Source of the DNA: an uncultured Eubacteriales bacterium
GTDB lineage: Bacteria > Bacillota > Clostridia > Oscillospirales > Acutalibacteraceae
NCBI GenBank assembly: GCA_934454655.1
Contig: CAKSFK010000012.1
Coordinates: forward strand, 1 to 61,747
Reading direction: 5' to 3'
DNA: 61,747 bases
The position numbers were made by a program, and so were the translations under genes. Below are positions 1 to 8,739 of this stretch, one piece after another (position 1 is the first letter of the stretch; each line of letters begins with the position of its first letter). The notes under the pieces are model-generated. The model worked only from the letters and a program-made list of their open reading frames with translations, searched no databases and was not told where the DNA came from.

Positions 1-171
1 TCCGGCTGGGGCTTTCGCCCCCGATCAGGAATGTACCTGTTGAATGTCTATTCGATTTTCAAGGTTCGTGAGGTTTTTGCCCTCACTAACCAACTGGGAA
101 ACTTTTTTCGATTTGTACGAAGTTATTTTGAGATTTTTCAAAAAAGTTTTTTCGACCACCTTTCGGGGACA

Positions 172-209
172 AAAAAAGCCCCTATCACATCACAGAGATG
201 TAATAGGGG
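172..209 (-). terminator. Second (distal) terminator of the greA-lysS unit
   Basis: Arms 179-191 and 197-209 pair at 12 of 13 positions around a 5-nt loop. Read on the minus strand the stem is followed by a run of seven T. It sits downstream of another terminator for the same transcript. Confidence 0.75.
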
Positions 210-210
210 T

Positions 211-249
211 AAAAATAGAAAAAGCCCGCTGATCGAAATCAGCGGGCTT
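211..249 (-). terminator. First terminator of the greA-lysS unit
   Basis: Perfect 12-bp stem (222-233 with 238-249) closed by a 4-nt loop, followed on the minus strand by a T-rich tract (complement of 211-223). It lies about 130 nt past the lysS stop, so lysS has a tandem pair of terminators. Confidence 0.8.
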
Positions 250-316
250 AAATCATATGAAATTATCGTATGCTATCGGAACTTGTCTGCAATCGCAAAA
301 TTCCAAACGCATTTTT

Positions 317-357
317 GGCGTAAGCTCGGAGTAAATTGGCGTAAGTTGTGGCGTAAG
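317..357. repeat. Three short direct repeats GGCGTAAG
   Basis: The octamer GGCGTAAG occurs at 317-324, 338-345 and 350-357, in the 3' untranslated region of lysS. Function unknown; the spacing (21 and 12 nt) is irregular and there are only three units. Confidence 0.5.
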
Positions 358-377
358 CACCGACAATTTTAGGTCAA

Positions 378-2318
378 TCAATAGAGCTTTGCGCCTGCCG
401 GAATGTGAGGATCGACCATCAGCAAATGCAACTTTTCTTCGCCGTTTTCGTGATGCACAGCGGAGATCAACATACCACAGGAGTCGATGCCCATCATCGC
501 TCTCGGAGGCAGATTGGTGATTGCAATGCAGGTCTTACCGACCAGTTCTTCCGGCTCATAATATTCGTGAATACCACTCAAAATGACCCGATCTACGCCG
601 GTTCCGTCGTCCAAAACGAACTTTAAGAGCTTTTTGGACTTCTTCACAGCTTCGCATTCCTTAACCTTGACCGCACGGAAATCGCTCTTGGAGAAGGTGT
701 CAAAATCGACCTGATCTCGGAACAGAGGCTCGATCTGAACATTGGAAAAATCAATTTTCTCCTCGACTTCGGGAGCCGCCTGAGTAGCCTCCGCAGGAGC
801 AGAAACTTCCTTGGAAACCTTCTTGTCAGAGTCCAACGGCTTCATTGTGGGGAACAGCAGAACATCGCGTATTGACGCACTGTCGGTGAGCAGCATTACA
901 AGCCTGTCAACACCGAAGCCCAAACCGCCTGTGGGCGGCATACCGTATTCTAGCGCGGTTACATAGTCGTAATCCACCTCGGCGTTGCAGTCGGGTTCCT
1001 CTGCTTTTTTGGCGGCAACCTGCTTTTCAAAGCGTTCTTTCTGGTCGATCGGGTCGTTAAGCTCCGAAAAAGCGTTTCCGTATTCCGTTGCGTTTATGAA
1101 ATACTCAAAGCGTTCGGTAAACGCGGGATCGCTCGGTTTCCGTTTTGCAAGGGGGCTGTTCTCAACAGGGTAATCGTATATAAACGTAGGCTGAATAAGT
1201 TTTTCTTCAACAAACGCGTCGAAAAGCTCCGCCAGAACAGTACCCTTGGTTGCCGTTTCGCTCACCTCAACCTTAAGCTGTTTCGCACATTCTCTCGCGT
1301 CCTCGTCCGACTTCCAGTCGTAATAATCGGCACCGGAATATTTTTTAACAGCCTCTGCCATTGTAAGGCGTTCCCAGTGTCCCAAATCAATTTCAGTGCC
1401 TTGGTAGGTAATAACGGTGCTGCCGCAAATCTTTTCGGCAATTTGCTTATACATTTCCTCAACCAAATCCATCATACCGTGATAGTCGGTAAATGCCTGA
1501 TAAAGCTCAACCGTTGTAAACTCGGGGTTATGCTTTGTGTCCATACCCTCGTTGCGGAATATACGTCCCACTTCGTAGACCCTGTGCATACCGCCGACAA
1601 TAAGCCTTTTTAAATAAAGCTCGGTTTCAATTCTCAGGTACATATCCATATCAAGGGTGTTGTGGTGAGTCTTAAATGGGCGCGCGGACGCACCGATTTC
1701 AAGCGGAACCAGTATCGGCGTATCAACCTCGGTAAATCCCTTTGAGTCAAGATAGGCGCGTATTTCCTTCATAATTGCCGACCGCTTTAAGAATGTTTCC
1801 TTAACCTCCGGGTTCATAATAAGGTCAACATAGCGCTGGCGGTAACGCATATCGGTATCCTTTAAGCCGTGAAATTTTTCAGGCAGGGGCAAAAGGGATT
1901 TTGAAAGTAATTCAACGGATTGAGCGTGAACGGAAATCTCGCCCGTCTGTGTTTTAAAAACAAATCCCTCAACGCCGATAATATCGCCTATGTCCCACTT
2001 TTTAAAGCCGGCATAAACCTCCTCACCGACATCGTCGCGCCTTACGTAAAGCTGGATAGGACCGCTGCAATCGGTAAATCCCACAAAGCTTGCCTTGCCC
2101 ATAATTCTGCGCGACATCATTCTGCCCGCAAGCCTTACGGTCTTTCCCTCGTAAGCTTCGTAATCGGATTTTATTTCGGCAGAATTTGAATTGAAACTGT
2201 ATTTTGTTACCTCATACGGGTCATTGCCGGATTCTTTTAAAGCGGCAAGCTTTTCACGCCTTACCCTGAGTATTTCATTTAGCTCCTTTTCCGGAGCGGT
2301 ATTCTGTGTCTGTGCCAT
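378..2318 (-). CDS. lysS: Lysyl-tRNA synthetase with C-terminal tRNA-binding domain
   Basis: Class II aminoacyl-tRNA synthetase that charges tRNA-Lys with lysine in the cytoplasm. The 646-residue product has an N-terminal OB-fold anticodon-binding domain (about 55-155) and a class II core to about residue 496; motif 2 (VGRIFRNEG) and motif 3 (GLGFGVDRLVMLLTD, about 465-479) are intact. A typical bacterial LysRS would end there. Here an acidic, alanine-rich linker (about 497-525) leads to a Trbp111/EMAPII-like tRNA-binding domain (about 535-646; SDFRAVKVKECE), like the one at the C terminus of many MetRS proteins. Start ATG has GGAGAG upstream. It follows greA by 42 bp and shares its promoter. 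Confidence 0.97.
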   Translation of the reverse strand: MAQTQNTAPEKELNEILRVRREKLAALKESGNDPYEVTKYSFNSNSAEIKSDYEAYEGKTVRLAGRMMSRRIMGKASFVGFTDCSGPIQLYVRRDDVGEEVYAGFKKWDIGDIIGVEGFVFKTQTGEISVHAQSVELLSKSLLPLPEKFHGLKDTDMRYRQRYVDLIMNPEVKETFLKRSAIMKEIRAYLDSKGFTEVDTPILVPLEIGASARPFKTHHNTLDMDMYLRIETELYLKRLIVGGMHRVYEVGRIFRNEGMDTKHNPEFTTVELYQAFTDYHGMMDLVEEMYKQIAEKICGSTVITYQGTEIDLGHWERLTMAEAVKKYSGADYYDWKSDEDARECAKQLKVEVSETATKGTVLAELFDAFVEEKLIQPTFIYDYPVENSPLAKRKPSDPAFTERFEYFINATEYGNAFSELNDPIDQKERFEKQVAAKKAEEPDCNAEVDYDYVTALEYGMPPTGGLGFGVDRLVMLLTDSASIRDVLLFPTMKPLDSDKKVSKEVSAPAEATQAAPEVEEKIDFSNVQIEPLFRDQVDFDTFSKSDFRAVKVKECEAVKKSKKLLKFVLDDGTGVDRVILSGIHEYYEPEELVGKTCIAITNLPPRAMMGIDSCGMLISAVHHENGEEKLHLLMVDPHIPAGAKLY

Positions 2319-2360
2319 TGTTCTCTCCGTTCCGCCGTTTATTCGGCTGTTACAACATCC

Positions 2361-2834
2361 TTATTTTGAAATTCCCAAAACCTTAAGCTTAAATTCTCCG
2401 CCCGGAGCTTCAACTATAACCTCATCGCCGATCTTTTTGCCGAGGAGTGCCTTGCCCACGGGTGATTCATCCGATATTTTGCCGTCGCGCGGGTCAGCCT
2501 CTGTTGAACCTACAACGCGGTATTCGCACTCATCGCCGTATTCCTCGTCAAGAACCTTTACCTTAACGCCGACCATAACCGTTTTCGCGTTGCCTGAAAT
2601 GTCCTCAATAATCTCAACATTTTTAAGCATTGCCTCAAGCTCAACAATGCGAGCCTCGATTTTTGCCTGCTCGTTTTTAGCCTCGTCATACTCACTGTTT
2701 TCGGAAAGATCTCCGTAACCTCTGGCAACCTTAATTTTTTCCGCAATGTCCGCTCTGCCTTCAGTTTTCAGAAATTCAAGTTCCTCTTCAAGTTTTTTAA
2801 GCCCGTCGTCTGTAATCTTTATTACCTTAGGCAT
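2361..2834 (-). CDS. greA: Transcription elongation factor GreA
   Basis: GreA enters the secondary channel of RNA polymerase and stimulates cleavage of backtracked transcripts. The 157-residue product has the family's usual length: an N-terminal antiparallel coiled coil (about 1-75, with the acidic tip region GDLSENSEYDEAK) and a C-terminal FKBP-like domain (about 80-157, ending GGEFKLKVLGISK). Start ATG is preceded by AAAGGTGG. First gene of a two-gene unit with lysS, a pairing common in Firmicutes. Confidence 0.97.
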   Translation of the reverse strand: MPKVIKITDDGLKKLEEELEFLKTEGRADIAEKIKVARGYGDLSENSEYDEAKNEQAKIEARIVELEAMLKNVEIIEDISGNAKTVMVGVKVKVLDEEYGDECEYRVVGSTEADPRDGKISDESPVGKALLGKKIGDEVIVEAPGGEFKLKVLGISK

Positions 2835-2881
2835 TTTGAAACCACCTTTAACATTATATATTTTGAGCCATAATAAATATA

Positions 2882-2910
2882 ATTATATTATTATTATACC
2901 GTAATGTCAA
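2882..2910 (-). promoter_or_regulatory. Promoter of greA-lysS
   Basis: On the minus strand TTGACA (2905-2910) and TATAAT (2882-2887) are separated by exactly 17 nt, a full sigma-A consensus. It lies about 50 nt upstream of the greA start. Confidence 0.85.
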
Positions 2911-2957
2911 GGACAACTATTCACAAAATTTCACCCGATGCCGCAAATTATCTATGC

Positions 2958-2990
2958 ACAAAAACAGCGTTGCCGCTTTCGCAACAACGC
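2958..2990 (-). terminator. Terminator ending the minus-strand unit that starts near 3405
   Basis: On the minus strand a 10-bp stem (2981-2990 with 2967-2976, two G-U pairs) is capped by a GAAA tetraloop and followed by TGTTTTTG. It lies just upstream of the greA promoter and separates greA from the transcription unit to its right. Confidence 0.75.
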
Positions 2991-3287
2991 CGCCTGTATT
3001 TGTTATTAAATTTTCCTAATGCCGATTAAAACAATCCTGTAACCGTAACCGGTAATAGCCGTACTTGATTTCGTTGTGAAAAAATGTTCATAGAAAACAA
3101 ACGTAAAGAATAAACAGACAAATGCTAATCGGACAAACAATTAAAACGGTACATCGGACTCACCCATATCATTTTATTTGATTTGTAAAATTCTCACAAT
3201 CATAATTTTTTACCGTCTTTTTAAGATTTATATGTAAATCCCTTCGTCGGGAATACTATCTGTGCATTGGACTCACCGAAAAATGTA
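2991..3287. other. Non-coding middle of the 2835-3546 gap
   Basis: No gene with a ribosome binding site is visible on either strand. If the promoter at 3413-3441 is active, this stretch is transcribed from the minus strand as the 3' part of an RNA of about 450 nt. On the minus strand the phrase GGTGAGTCC occurs twice, around 3153 and 3272, the only internal repeat I can see. A small hairpin (TCCC/GGGA) lies near 3240-3253. Confidence 0.4.
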
Positions 3288-3377
3288 TTATAGTTTTGCG
3301 TTGCCGGTTAACTCTTCACCGGAATCACCACTTTCTTTATATTTTTTTTCGTAAACCGGGGGAGTATCTTCTTTCAT
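3288..3377 (-). CDS. Possible 29-residue peptide, unknown function
   Basis: A 29-codon frame starting MKEDTPPVYEKKYKESG and ending in TAA. It is charged and hydrophilic, with no membrane segment, signal peptide or cysteine. Support comes from context: the start ATG has a good ribosome binding site (GGAAAGGAG, about 11 nt upstream) and about 36 nt upstream of the start lies a consensus promoter, giving a short leader of about 28 nt. I recognise no family. It could be a real small protein, a leader peptide, or chance coding inside a small RNA that ends at the 2958-2990 terminator. Confidence 0.4.
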   Translation of the reverse strand: MKEDTPPVYEKKYKESGDSGEELTGNAKL

Positions 3378-3412
3378 TTTTTATTTCTACTCCTTTCCTT
3401 TGGTCTGGTTTT

Positions 3413-3441
3413 ATTATAATGCACAATTCATACTTTGTCAA
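3413..3441 (-). promoter_or_regulatory. Consensus promoter of the small minus-strand unit
   Basis: TTGACA (3436-3441) and TATAAT (3413-3418) on the minus strand with a 17-nt spacer: a perfect sigma-A match, so strong transcription is expected from about 3406 leftwards. No ordinary gene lies between it and the terminator at 2958-2990. Confidence 0.8.
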
Positions 3442-3487
3442 GTACTTTTTAATAACTTTTATTTAAATTCACAAATTGTTAAAAAAT

Positions 3488-3516
3488 ATGGCAAAATTTC
3501 AAAAAGGTGTTAAAAT
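3488..3516 (+). promoter_or_regulatory. Probable promoter of the ABC exporter gene
   Basis: An extended -10 element (TG, one base, TAAAAT; 3508-3516) with a weak -35 (ATGGCA, 3488-3493) at 17 nt. The gene begins about 40 nt downstream. Confidence 0.5.
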
Positions 3517-3555
3517 AGAATTAAAAGAAAATTAATTTAGAGGGAAGTGTTTGGC

Positions 3556-5472
3556 TTGCGACCGATGATGCCACCGCCTGCCGGTATGAGAGGTCCTATG
3601 CGTATAGGTCCCGGTCCGCGCGGATATTTGACCGATGAGGAAAAGAAAGAGAAACCTAAGGTTACAAAGGCGCTGCTTAAAAGAATTTTAAGCTATTTAA
3701 AGCCTTATAAATGGCAGTTTGCGGCGGTGTTTGCGGCTTTGCTTGTGTCTGCGGTGCTGGGGCTGTTTCCGTCTGTTATAACAGGAAAAATAGTTGACGC
3801 AATTGTGGGCGACAACGCCGGAATTAAAACCCTTTTAAAGCTAGTTGTGCTTGCTTTTGCCGTGCTTTCCGCGTCGCAGGTGATAAGCGTTCTCGAACAG
3901 TACATAAACAGCTGGATTTCCCAAAAGATAATATTCGATATGCGTAATGAAATGTACGACCATTTACAGCATATGCCGCACGAATTTTTTACGGGTGAAA
4001 AGCAGGGCGATATAATAACTAGAATGAACAGCGACATTAACGGCGTAAGTTCGGTTATATCGGTGATGCTGACATCGCTTGTAAGCAATGTTTTAACGGT
4101 TGCAACCTGTGTTTTTTATTTGTTTTATACCGACTGGCGGCTTGCGATAGTGGGTCTTATAGTGCTGCCCCTGCTTATTGTTCCCACAAAGGCGGTAGGC
4201 AAAAGGCGGTGGGAGCTTGTAAGCAAAGCACAGGAAAAGCAGGATGAGCTTAATCAGCATGTTGACGAAACGCTTTCGGTGAGCGGTTCAATGCTTGTTA
4301 AGCTTTTCACAAAGGAAAAGGCGGAGTATGAAAAATTCCGCTGCATAAACAATGAAGCAACCAAAATAACCATACGCGAACAGCGTGCGGGCAGTTGGTT
4401 CCGTGTTTTTCTCGGTATGTTTATACAAATAGCTCCGCTGCTTATTTACTTCACGGGCGGTTTTCTTATTATAAGCCGTGTTGATACGGGGCTTACCGTC
4501 GGCGGAATATCTGTTGTTGTGGCGCTTGTGAACAGGCTTTATCAGCCCGTAAGGCAGCTGCTTGACGTACAGGTTGATTTTGTGCGTTCGCTTGCGCTGT
4601 TCACAAGAATATTTGAGTATCTGGACCGCAAGTGCTCAATTGAAAGCCCCGAAAATCCGCTCAAACCGTCGCTTGAGAAATGTTCGGTTGAATTTAAAAA
4701 CGTTCACTTTTCGTATGAGAACGAAAGAGAGATTTTGAAAGGCGTAAGTTTTTTTGTGCCAAACGGCAAAATGTACGCAATTGTGGGTACTTCGGGTGCG
4801 GGGAAATCAACGGTTATCGGTATGATACCGCGGTTGTACGATGTAACCTCAGGCAGTGTTGAGGTTGCCCGAACGGATGTTAGGCGCTTTGACCTGGCGT
4901 ACCTCAGAACAAACATAGGCATTGTAACGCAGGATACTTATCTGTTTAACGGAACAATACGCGAAAATCTGCTTTACGCAAAGCCGGACGCTTCCGATGA
5001 CGAAATTGAAAACGCCTGCAAAACCGCAAATATCTATGATTTTATCTCGTCATTACCGGGCGGTTACGAAACTGTGGTGGGTAACCGCGGGCTTAAGCTT
5101 TCGGGCGGCGAAAAACAGCGCATTTCAATAGCGCGCGTTGTGCTTAAAAACCCAAGAATACTTATTCTGGACGAGGCAACATCCTCTCTTGACTCCATTT
5201 CCGAAAGCCTTATACAATCGGCACTGGGTAACATAATGAAGGGGAGAACATCTCTTGTTATCGCTCACCGCCTCTCGACGGTGATAGCCGCGGACAGGAT
5301 AATGGTTATGGAAAACGGAGTAATTACCGAAACGGGAACTCACACGGAGCTTATAAAAAAAAGCGAAAAGTACAAACAGCTGTACGAAACTCAGTTTAAG
5401 CGCGTTATTGATTTTGAACTTCACGGCGCGCATAAAGCGGATAAACCCGATTTCCGCGGCGGCGGGGAATAA
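3556..5472 (+). CDS. ABC exporter, fused membrane and ATPase domains
   Basis: Half-transporter of the ABCB/MsbA type, expected to form a homodimer in the membrane and export a substrate (drug, lipid or peptide; not predictable here). The membrane domain (about 50-330) has the usual six helices; the ATPase domain (about 375-615) shows Walker A GTSGAGKST, signature LSGGEKQR, Walker B ILILDEAT and switch histidine in VIAHRLSTV. The N terminus is rich in Pro, Met and Gly. Start is uncertain: GAGGGA at 3540-3545 suits TTG at 3556; GTG at 3547 is too close and ATG at 3565 rather far. It stands alone. Confidence 0.9.
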   Translation: MRPMMPPPAGMRGPMRIGPGPRGYLTDEEKKEKPKVTKALLKRILSYLKPYKWQFAAVFAALLVSAVLGLFPSVITGKIVDAIVGDNAGIKTLLKLVVLAFAVLSASQVISVLEQYINSWISQKIIFDMRNEMYDHLQHMPHEFFTGEKQGDIITRMNSDINGVSSVISVMLTSLVSNVLTVATCVFYLFYTDWRLAIVGLIVLPLLIVPTKAVGKRRWELVSKAQEKQDELNQHVDETLSVSGSMLVKLFTKEKAEYEKFRCINNEATKITIREQRAGSWFRVFLGMFIQIAPLLIYFTGGFLIISRVDTGLTVGGISVVVALVNRLYQPVRQLLDVQVDFVRSLALFTRIFEYLDRKCSIESPENPLKPSLEKCSVEFKNVHFSYENEREILKGVSFFVPNGKMYAIVGTSGAGKSTVIGMIPRLYDVTSGSVEVARTDVRRFDLAYLRTNIGIVTQDTYLFNGTIRENLLYAKPDASDDEIENACKTANIYDFISSLPGGYETVVGNRGLKLSGGEKQRISIARVVLKNPRILILDEATSSLDSISESLIQSALGNIMKGRTSLVIAHRLSTVIAADRIMVMENGVITETGTHTELIKKSEKYKQLYETQFKRVIDFELHGAHKADKPDFRGGGE

Positions 5473-5496
5473 ACTTTTACGGCGCAAATATTTTTA

Positions 5497-5525
5497 TTGA
5501 CTTTTTTACGGATTTCAATTACTAT
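5497..5525 (+). promoter_or_regulatory. Probable promoter of glyS
   Basis: TTGACT (5497-5502), 17-nt spacer, TACTAT (5520-5525), about 37 nt before the chosen glyS start. Confidence 0.5.
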
Positions 5526-5561
5526 ATTATTTGTAGAAATTTGCCTTTGGGGGTAATGAGT

Positions 5562-6953
5562 TTGGATAATTCAAAGAAAAGTATGGACACGATTGTGGCT
5601 CTGGCAAAGGGCAGGGGATTTGTATATCCGGGCAGTGAAATATACGGCGGACTTGCAAATTCGTGGGATTACGGCCCTTTGGGGGTTGAGCTTAAAAATA
5701 ATATTAAAAGAGCGTGGCTTAAAAAGTTTGTGCAGGAATCGCCGTACAATGTGGGGCTTGACAGCGCAATAATTATGAACCCCGAAACGTGGGTGGCCTC
5801 GGGTCACCTGGGCGGTTTTTCCGACCCGCTTATGGACTGCAAAAACTGCAAGACCCGTCACAGGGCGGATAAGCTTATAGAGGATTACGTTGCACAAAAC
5901 GGACTCGACGATAACCCTGCGGCTATGAGCGACGAAGAAATGATGCAGTACATCAGAGATAAAAAAATTGCCTGTCCCGACTGCGGCAGTCACGATTTTA
6001 CGGATATACGCAAATTCAACCTTATGTTCAAGACGTTTCAGGGTGTTACCGAGGACAGCGCGTCAACACTTTACCTCCGCCCCGAAACGGCACAGGGAAT
6101 TTTTGTCAACTTTAAAAATATAGCGCGCACAACACGCAAAAAGATTCCGTTCGGCGTGGCTCAGATAGGCAAATCGTTCAGAAACGAGATAACCCCCGGC
6201 AACTTTATATTCCGCATACGTGAATTTGAGCAGATGGAGCTGGAATTTTTCTGCAAGCCCGGCACCGACCTTGAGTGGTTTGAGTACTGGCGCGGCTTCT
6301 GCCGTAAGTGGCTTCTGGACCTCGGTATGAAAGAGGAGCATTTAAGACTGCGCGACCACGACAAGGATGAACTTTGCTTCTATTCAAAAGCAACAACCGA
6401 TTTTGAGTATCTGTTCCCGTTCGGCTGGGGCGAACTTTGGGGCGTTGCCGACCGCACGGATTACGACCTTACTCAGCATTCGGAGCATTCCGGTCAGCCG
6501 CTTGATTATTTTGACCCCGAAACAAACGAAAAATATATCCCTTATGTTATAGAGCCATCCCTCGGCGCGGATCGCGTGCTTTTGGCGTTCCTTTGCGACG
6601 CATATGACGAGGAAACCGACGAAAAGGGAGATGTACGCACGGTTCTTCACTTCCACCCGGCACTCGCACCCTTTAAAGCGGCGGTTCTTCCGCTTTCGAA
6701 AAAGCTTTCGGATAAAGCGGCGGAAATTTATTCCGAGCTTTCAAAAAGCTTTATGATTGATTTTGACGACGCAGGTTCAATAGGCAAACGCTACCGCCGT
6801 CAGGATGAGATAGGCACACCCGTTTGCATTACTTACGATTTCGACTCCGTAGAGGATAACTGCGTTACGGTTCGCGACCGCGACACTATGGAGCAAAAGC
6901 GCATTCCCATATCGGAACTTAAAAACTATATAGCCGAAGCGATTGAGTTTTAA
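5562..6953 (+). CDS. glyS: Glycyl-tRNA synthetase, homodimeric type
   Basis: Class II synthetase that charges tRNA-Gly. It is the single-chain, alpha-2 form also found in eukaryotes and archaea, not the alpha/beta GlyQ-GlyS form. The N terminus has the typical SKKSMDTIVALAKGRGFVYP; the insertion holds a zinc-type pair CKNC and CPDC; motif 2 region reads RPETAQGIFVNF and the C terminus is the anticodon-binding fold (about 370-463). A poly-G Shine-Dalgarno at 5547-5553 fits a TTG start at 5562; ATG 5556 would be too close and ATG 5583 is a shorter alternative. About 463 residues, normal for the family. Confidence 0.96.
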   Translation: MDNSKKSMDTIVALAKGRGFVYPGSEIYGGLANSWDYGPLGVELKNNIKRAWLKKFVQESPYNVGLDSAIIMNPETWVASGHLGGFSDPLMDCKNCKTRHRADKLIEDYVAQNGLDDNPAAMSDEEMMQYIRDKKIACPDCGSHDFTDIRKFNLMFKTFQGVTEDSASTLYLRPETAQGIFVNFKNIARTTRKKIPFGVAQIGKSFRNEITPGNFIFRIREFEQMELEFFCKPGTDLEWFEYWRGFCRKWLLDLGMKEEHLRLRDHDKDELCFYSKATTDFEYLFPFGWGELWGVADRTDYDLTQHSEHSGQPLDYFDPETNEKYIPYVIEPSLGADRVLLAFLCDAYDEETDEKGDVRTVLHFHPALAPFKAAVLPLSKKLSDKAAEIYSELSKSFMIDFDDAGSIGKRYRRQDEIGTPVCITYDFDSVEDNCVTVRDRDTMEQKRIPISELKNYIAEAIEF

Positions 6954-6968
6954 GGCAGAGGGAAAAAT

Positions 6969-8726
6969 ATGACATCAACTCAGATACTTTTAATGGCGGC
7001 AGAGCTTCTCGGAGGACTTGCGTTTTTCCTTTACGGAATGTCTATGATGTCCGGCGGACTTGAAAATATATCGGGCGGTAAACTTGAAAACGATTTGAGA
7101 AAGGTTGCAAGAAACCCGTTTGCCAGTTTCTTTTTGGGCGCCGGTATTACTATTGCAATACAGTCATCTTCCGCAATGACGGTTATGCTTGTGGGTTTGG
7201 TCAACTCCGGCATATTTGCTTTCGGTGATACATTCGGTATAATAATGGGCTCGAATGTCGGCACAACGCTTACCTCGTGGCTTTTAAGCCTTACGGGAGT
7301 GCAGGGCGACAACTTCTTTCTGACGCTGTTAAAGCCAATGACATTTGCGCCGTTGCTTGCCTTTGCGGGAATACTTATGCATATGCTGTCGAACAAAGAA
7401 CGGCAGAAAAATATGGGTGTAATCCTAATCGGCTTTGCGGTGCTTATGACAGGTATGGACTTTATGAGCAATTCAATGAGCTCCCTTCAGGAAATGGAAG
7501 GCTTTAAACATTTGCTTGTGGCATTTTCAAGTCCTGTTTCCGCACTTCTTATCTCAACCGTTTTTACGGGCATCATTCAGTCGTCTGCCGCAACGGTCGG
7601 TATTGTTCAGGCTATGGCGCTTACGGGAACTATAAGCTATAAAATGGCAATTCCGCTGGTTTTGGGCGCTAATATCGGCACTTGTATGACTGCTCTGCTG
7701 TCATCGTTCGGCACGAGTAAAAACGCCAAGCGTGTGGTTGCACTCCACATCTATATAAAGGTTATAGGCTCGGTGATTTTCACCGTCGCTCTTTACGGGC
7801 TGATGGCATTCGGCACGGAATTTCTTGAAAAACCGGCGTCAATGATCGGTGTGGCTGTTGTGCATACCCTGTTTAATATTATTAACACGTTTGTGCTTAT
7901 TCCGTTTAAAAAACCGATTATGCGGCTGTGCGAGCTTACCGTTAAAAGCAGTAACGATAAAACGCATACCGTTTTTCTGGACGAGCGTTTGTTCAACAAT
8001 ACGGCGCTTGCCGTTTCGGAATGTCACAGACTGGCATCGGAAATGGCGGAACATTCAAGAAATTCGCTTTTAAAATCCATAAAAATTATCAGCGAATATA
8101 ATTCGGAAGCGGTAAACGATATCAAGGAAACCGAACAGCTTATCGATAAGTATGAGGACAAGCTCGGCACGTATCTTGTGCGGCTGAGCAATAACGAGCT
8201 TTCGGAGAACACCTCCCACTCAATCGCGCGTATGCTCCACAGCATAGGCGACTTTGAGCGCATAGGCGACCACGCCCTTAACATTTGCAAGGTTGCCGAG
8301 GAAATGCACAGCAAGGGAATAAACTTCTCCGACGAGGCGAAACGTGAGCTTTCGGTTATTACCTCTGCCGTTACCGAGATACTTAATATGACGGTTGATT
8401 CATTTATAAACGATGATATTGAGCGGGCTTCGCACGTTGAACCGCTTGAACAGGTTATAGATAAGCTGAACAAAAGGCTTAAGGCACGCCACGTCGCAAG
8501 ACTTCAGAACGGCGAATGCACAATTGAACTCGGATTTATATTTACCGACCTGCTTACGAATTACGAGCGCGTTTCCGACCACTGTTCAAATGTTGCGGTA
8601 TACACAATGCAGCTGCCGTCGGACAAGCTTGACGCCCACAAGTATCTTGCAAAAATTAAAAGCTCCGAACAGGGGAGCTTTGTTGAGGATTTCAATATGT
8701 ACGACGCGAAGTACGCGCTGGACTGA
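6969..8726 (+). CDS. Na/Pi cotransporter family protein with PhoU-like domain
   Basis: Membrane carrier of the NptA/PNaS family, probably sodium-coupled phosphate movement. Two inverted Na/Pi repeats are visible by their QSSS-type signatures (AIQSSSAMTVML at about 61-72 and IIQSSAATVGIV at about 200), followed by a helical cytoplasmic PhoU-like region (about 340-560) that in this family is thought to control transport. Length 585 residues is usual. Ribosome binding site GAGGGA; 15 bp after glyS, so the two may be co-transcribed. Whether it imports or exports phosphate cannot be told. Confidence 0.9.
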   Translation: MTSTQILLMAAELLGGLAFFLYGMSMMSGGLENISGGKLENDLRKVARNPFASFFLGAGITIAIQSSSAMTVMLVGLVNSGIFAFGDTFGIIMGSNVGTTLTSWLLSLTGVQGDNFFLTLLKPMTFAPLLAFAGILMHMLSNKERQKNMGVILIGFAVLMTGMDFMSNSMSSLQEMEGFKHLLVAFSSPVSALLISTVFTGIIQSSAATVGIVQAMALTGTISYKMAIPLVLGANIGTCMTALLSSFGTSKNAKRVVALHIYIKVIGSVIFTVALYGLMAFGTEFLEKPASMIGVAVVHTLFNIINTFVLIPFKKPIMRLCELTVKSSNDKTHTVFLDERLFNNTALAVSECHRLASEMAEHSRNSLLKSIKIISEYNSEAVNDIKETEQLIDKYEDKLGTYLVRLSNNELSENTSHSIARMLHSIGDFERIGDHALNICKVAEEMHSKGINFSDEAKRELSVITSAVTEILNMTVDSFINDDIERASHVEPLEQVIDKLNKRLKARHVARLQNGECTIELGFIFTDLLTNYERVSDHCSNVAVYTMQLPSDKLDAHKYLAKIKSSEQGSFVEDFNMYDAKYALD

Positions 8727-8739
8727 AAAGAGCGGAGGC

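Larger units (their letters stand above)
1..377. other. Gene-free left edge of the window
   Basis: No convincing gene is visible. The stretch contains small hairpins (8-21 with a CTTTC-type loop; 69-87, GTGAGG against CCTCAC), the two lysS terminators (179-209 and 222-249), and three copies of GGCGTAAG at 317, 338 and 350. A 113-codon open frame at 31-372 runs through both terminators and the repeats, has no good ribosome binding site and is not taken as a gene. The rest is AT-rich with no clear promoter. Confidence 0.6.

Noticed and set aside
31..372. 113-codon plus-strand open frame at the left edge
   Set aside because: Crosses two terminators and the GGCGTAAG repeats, which also create its repeated WRK segments; no ribosome binding site and no recognisable family.
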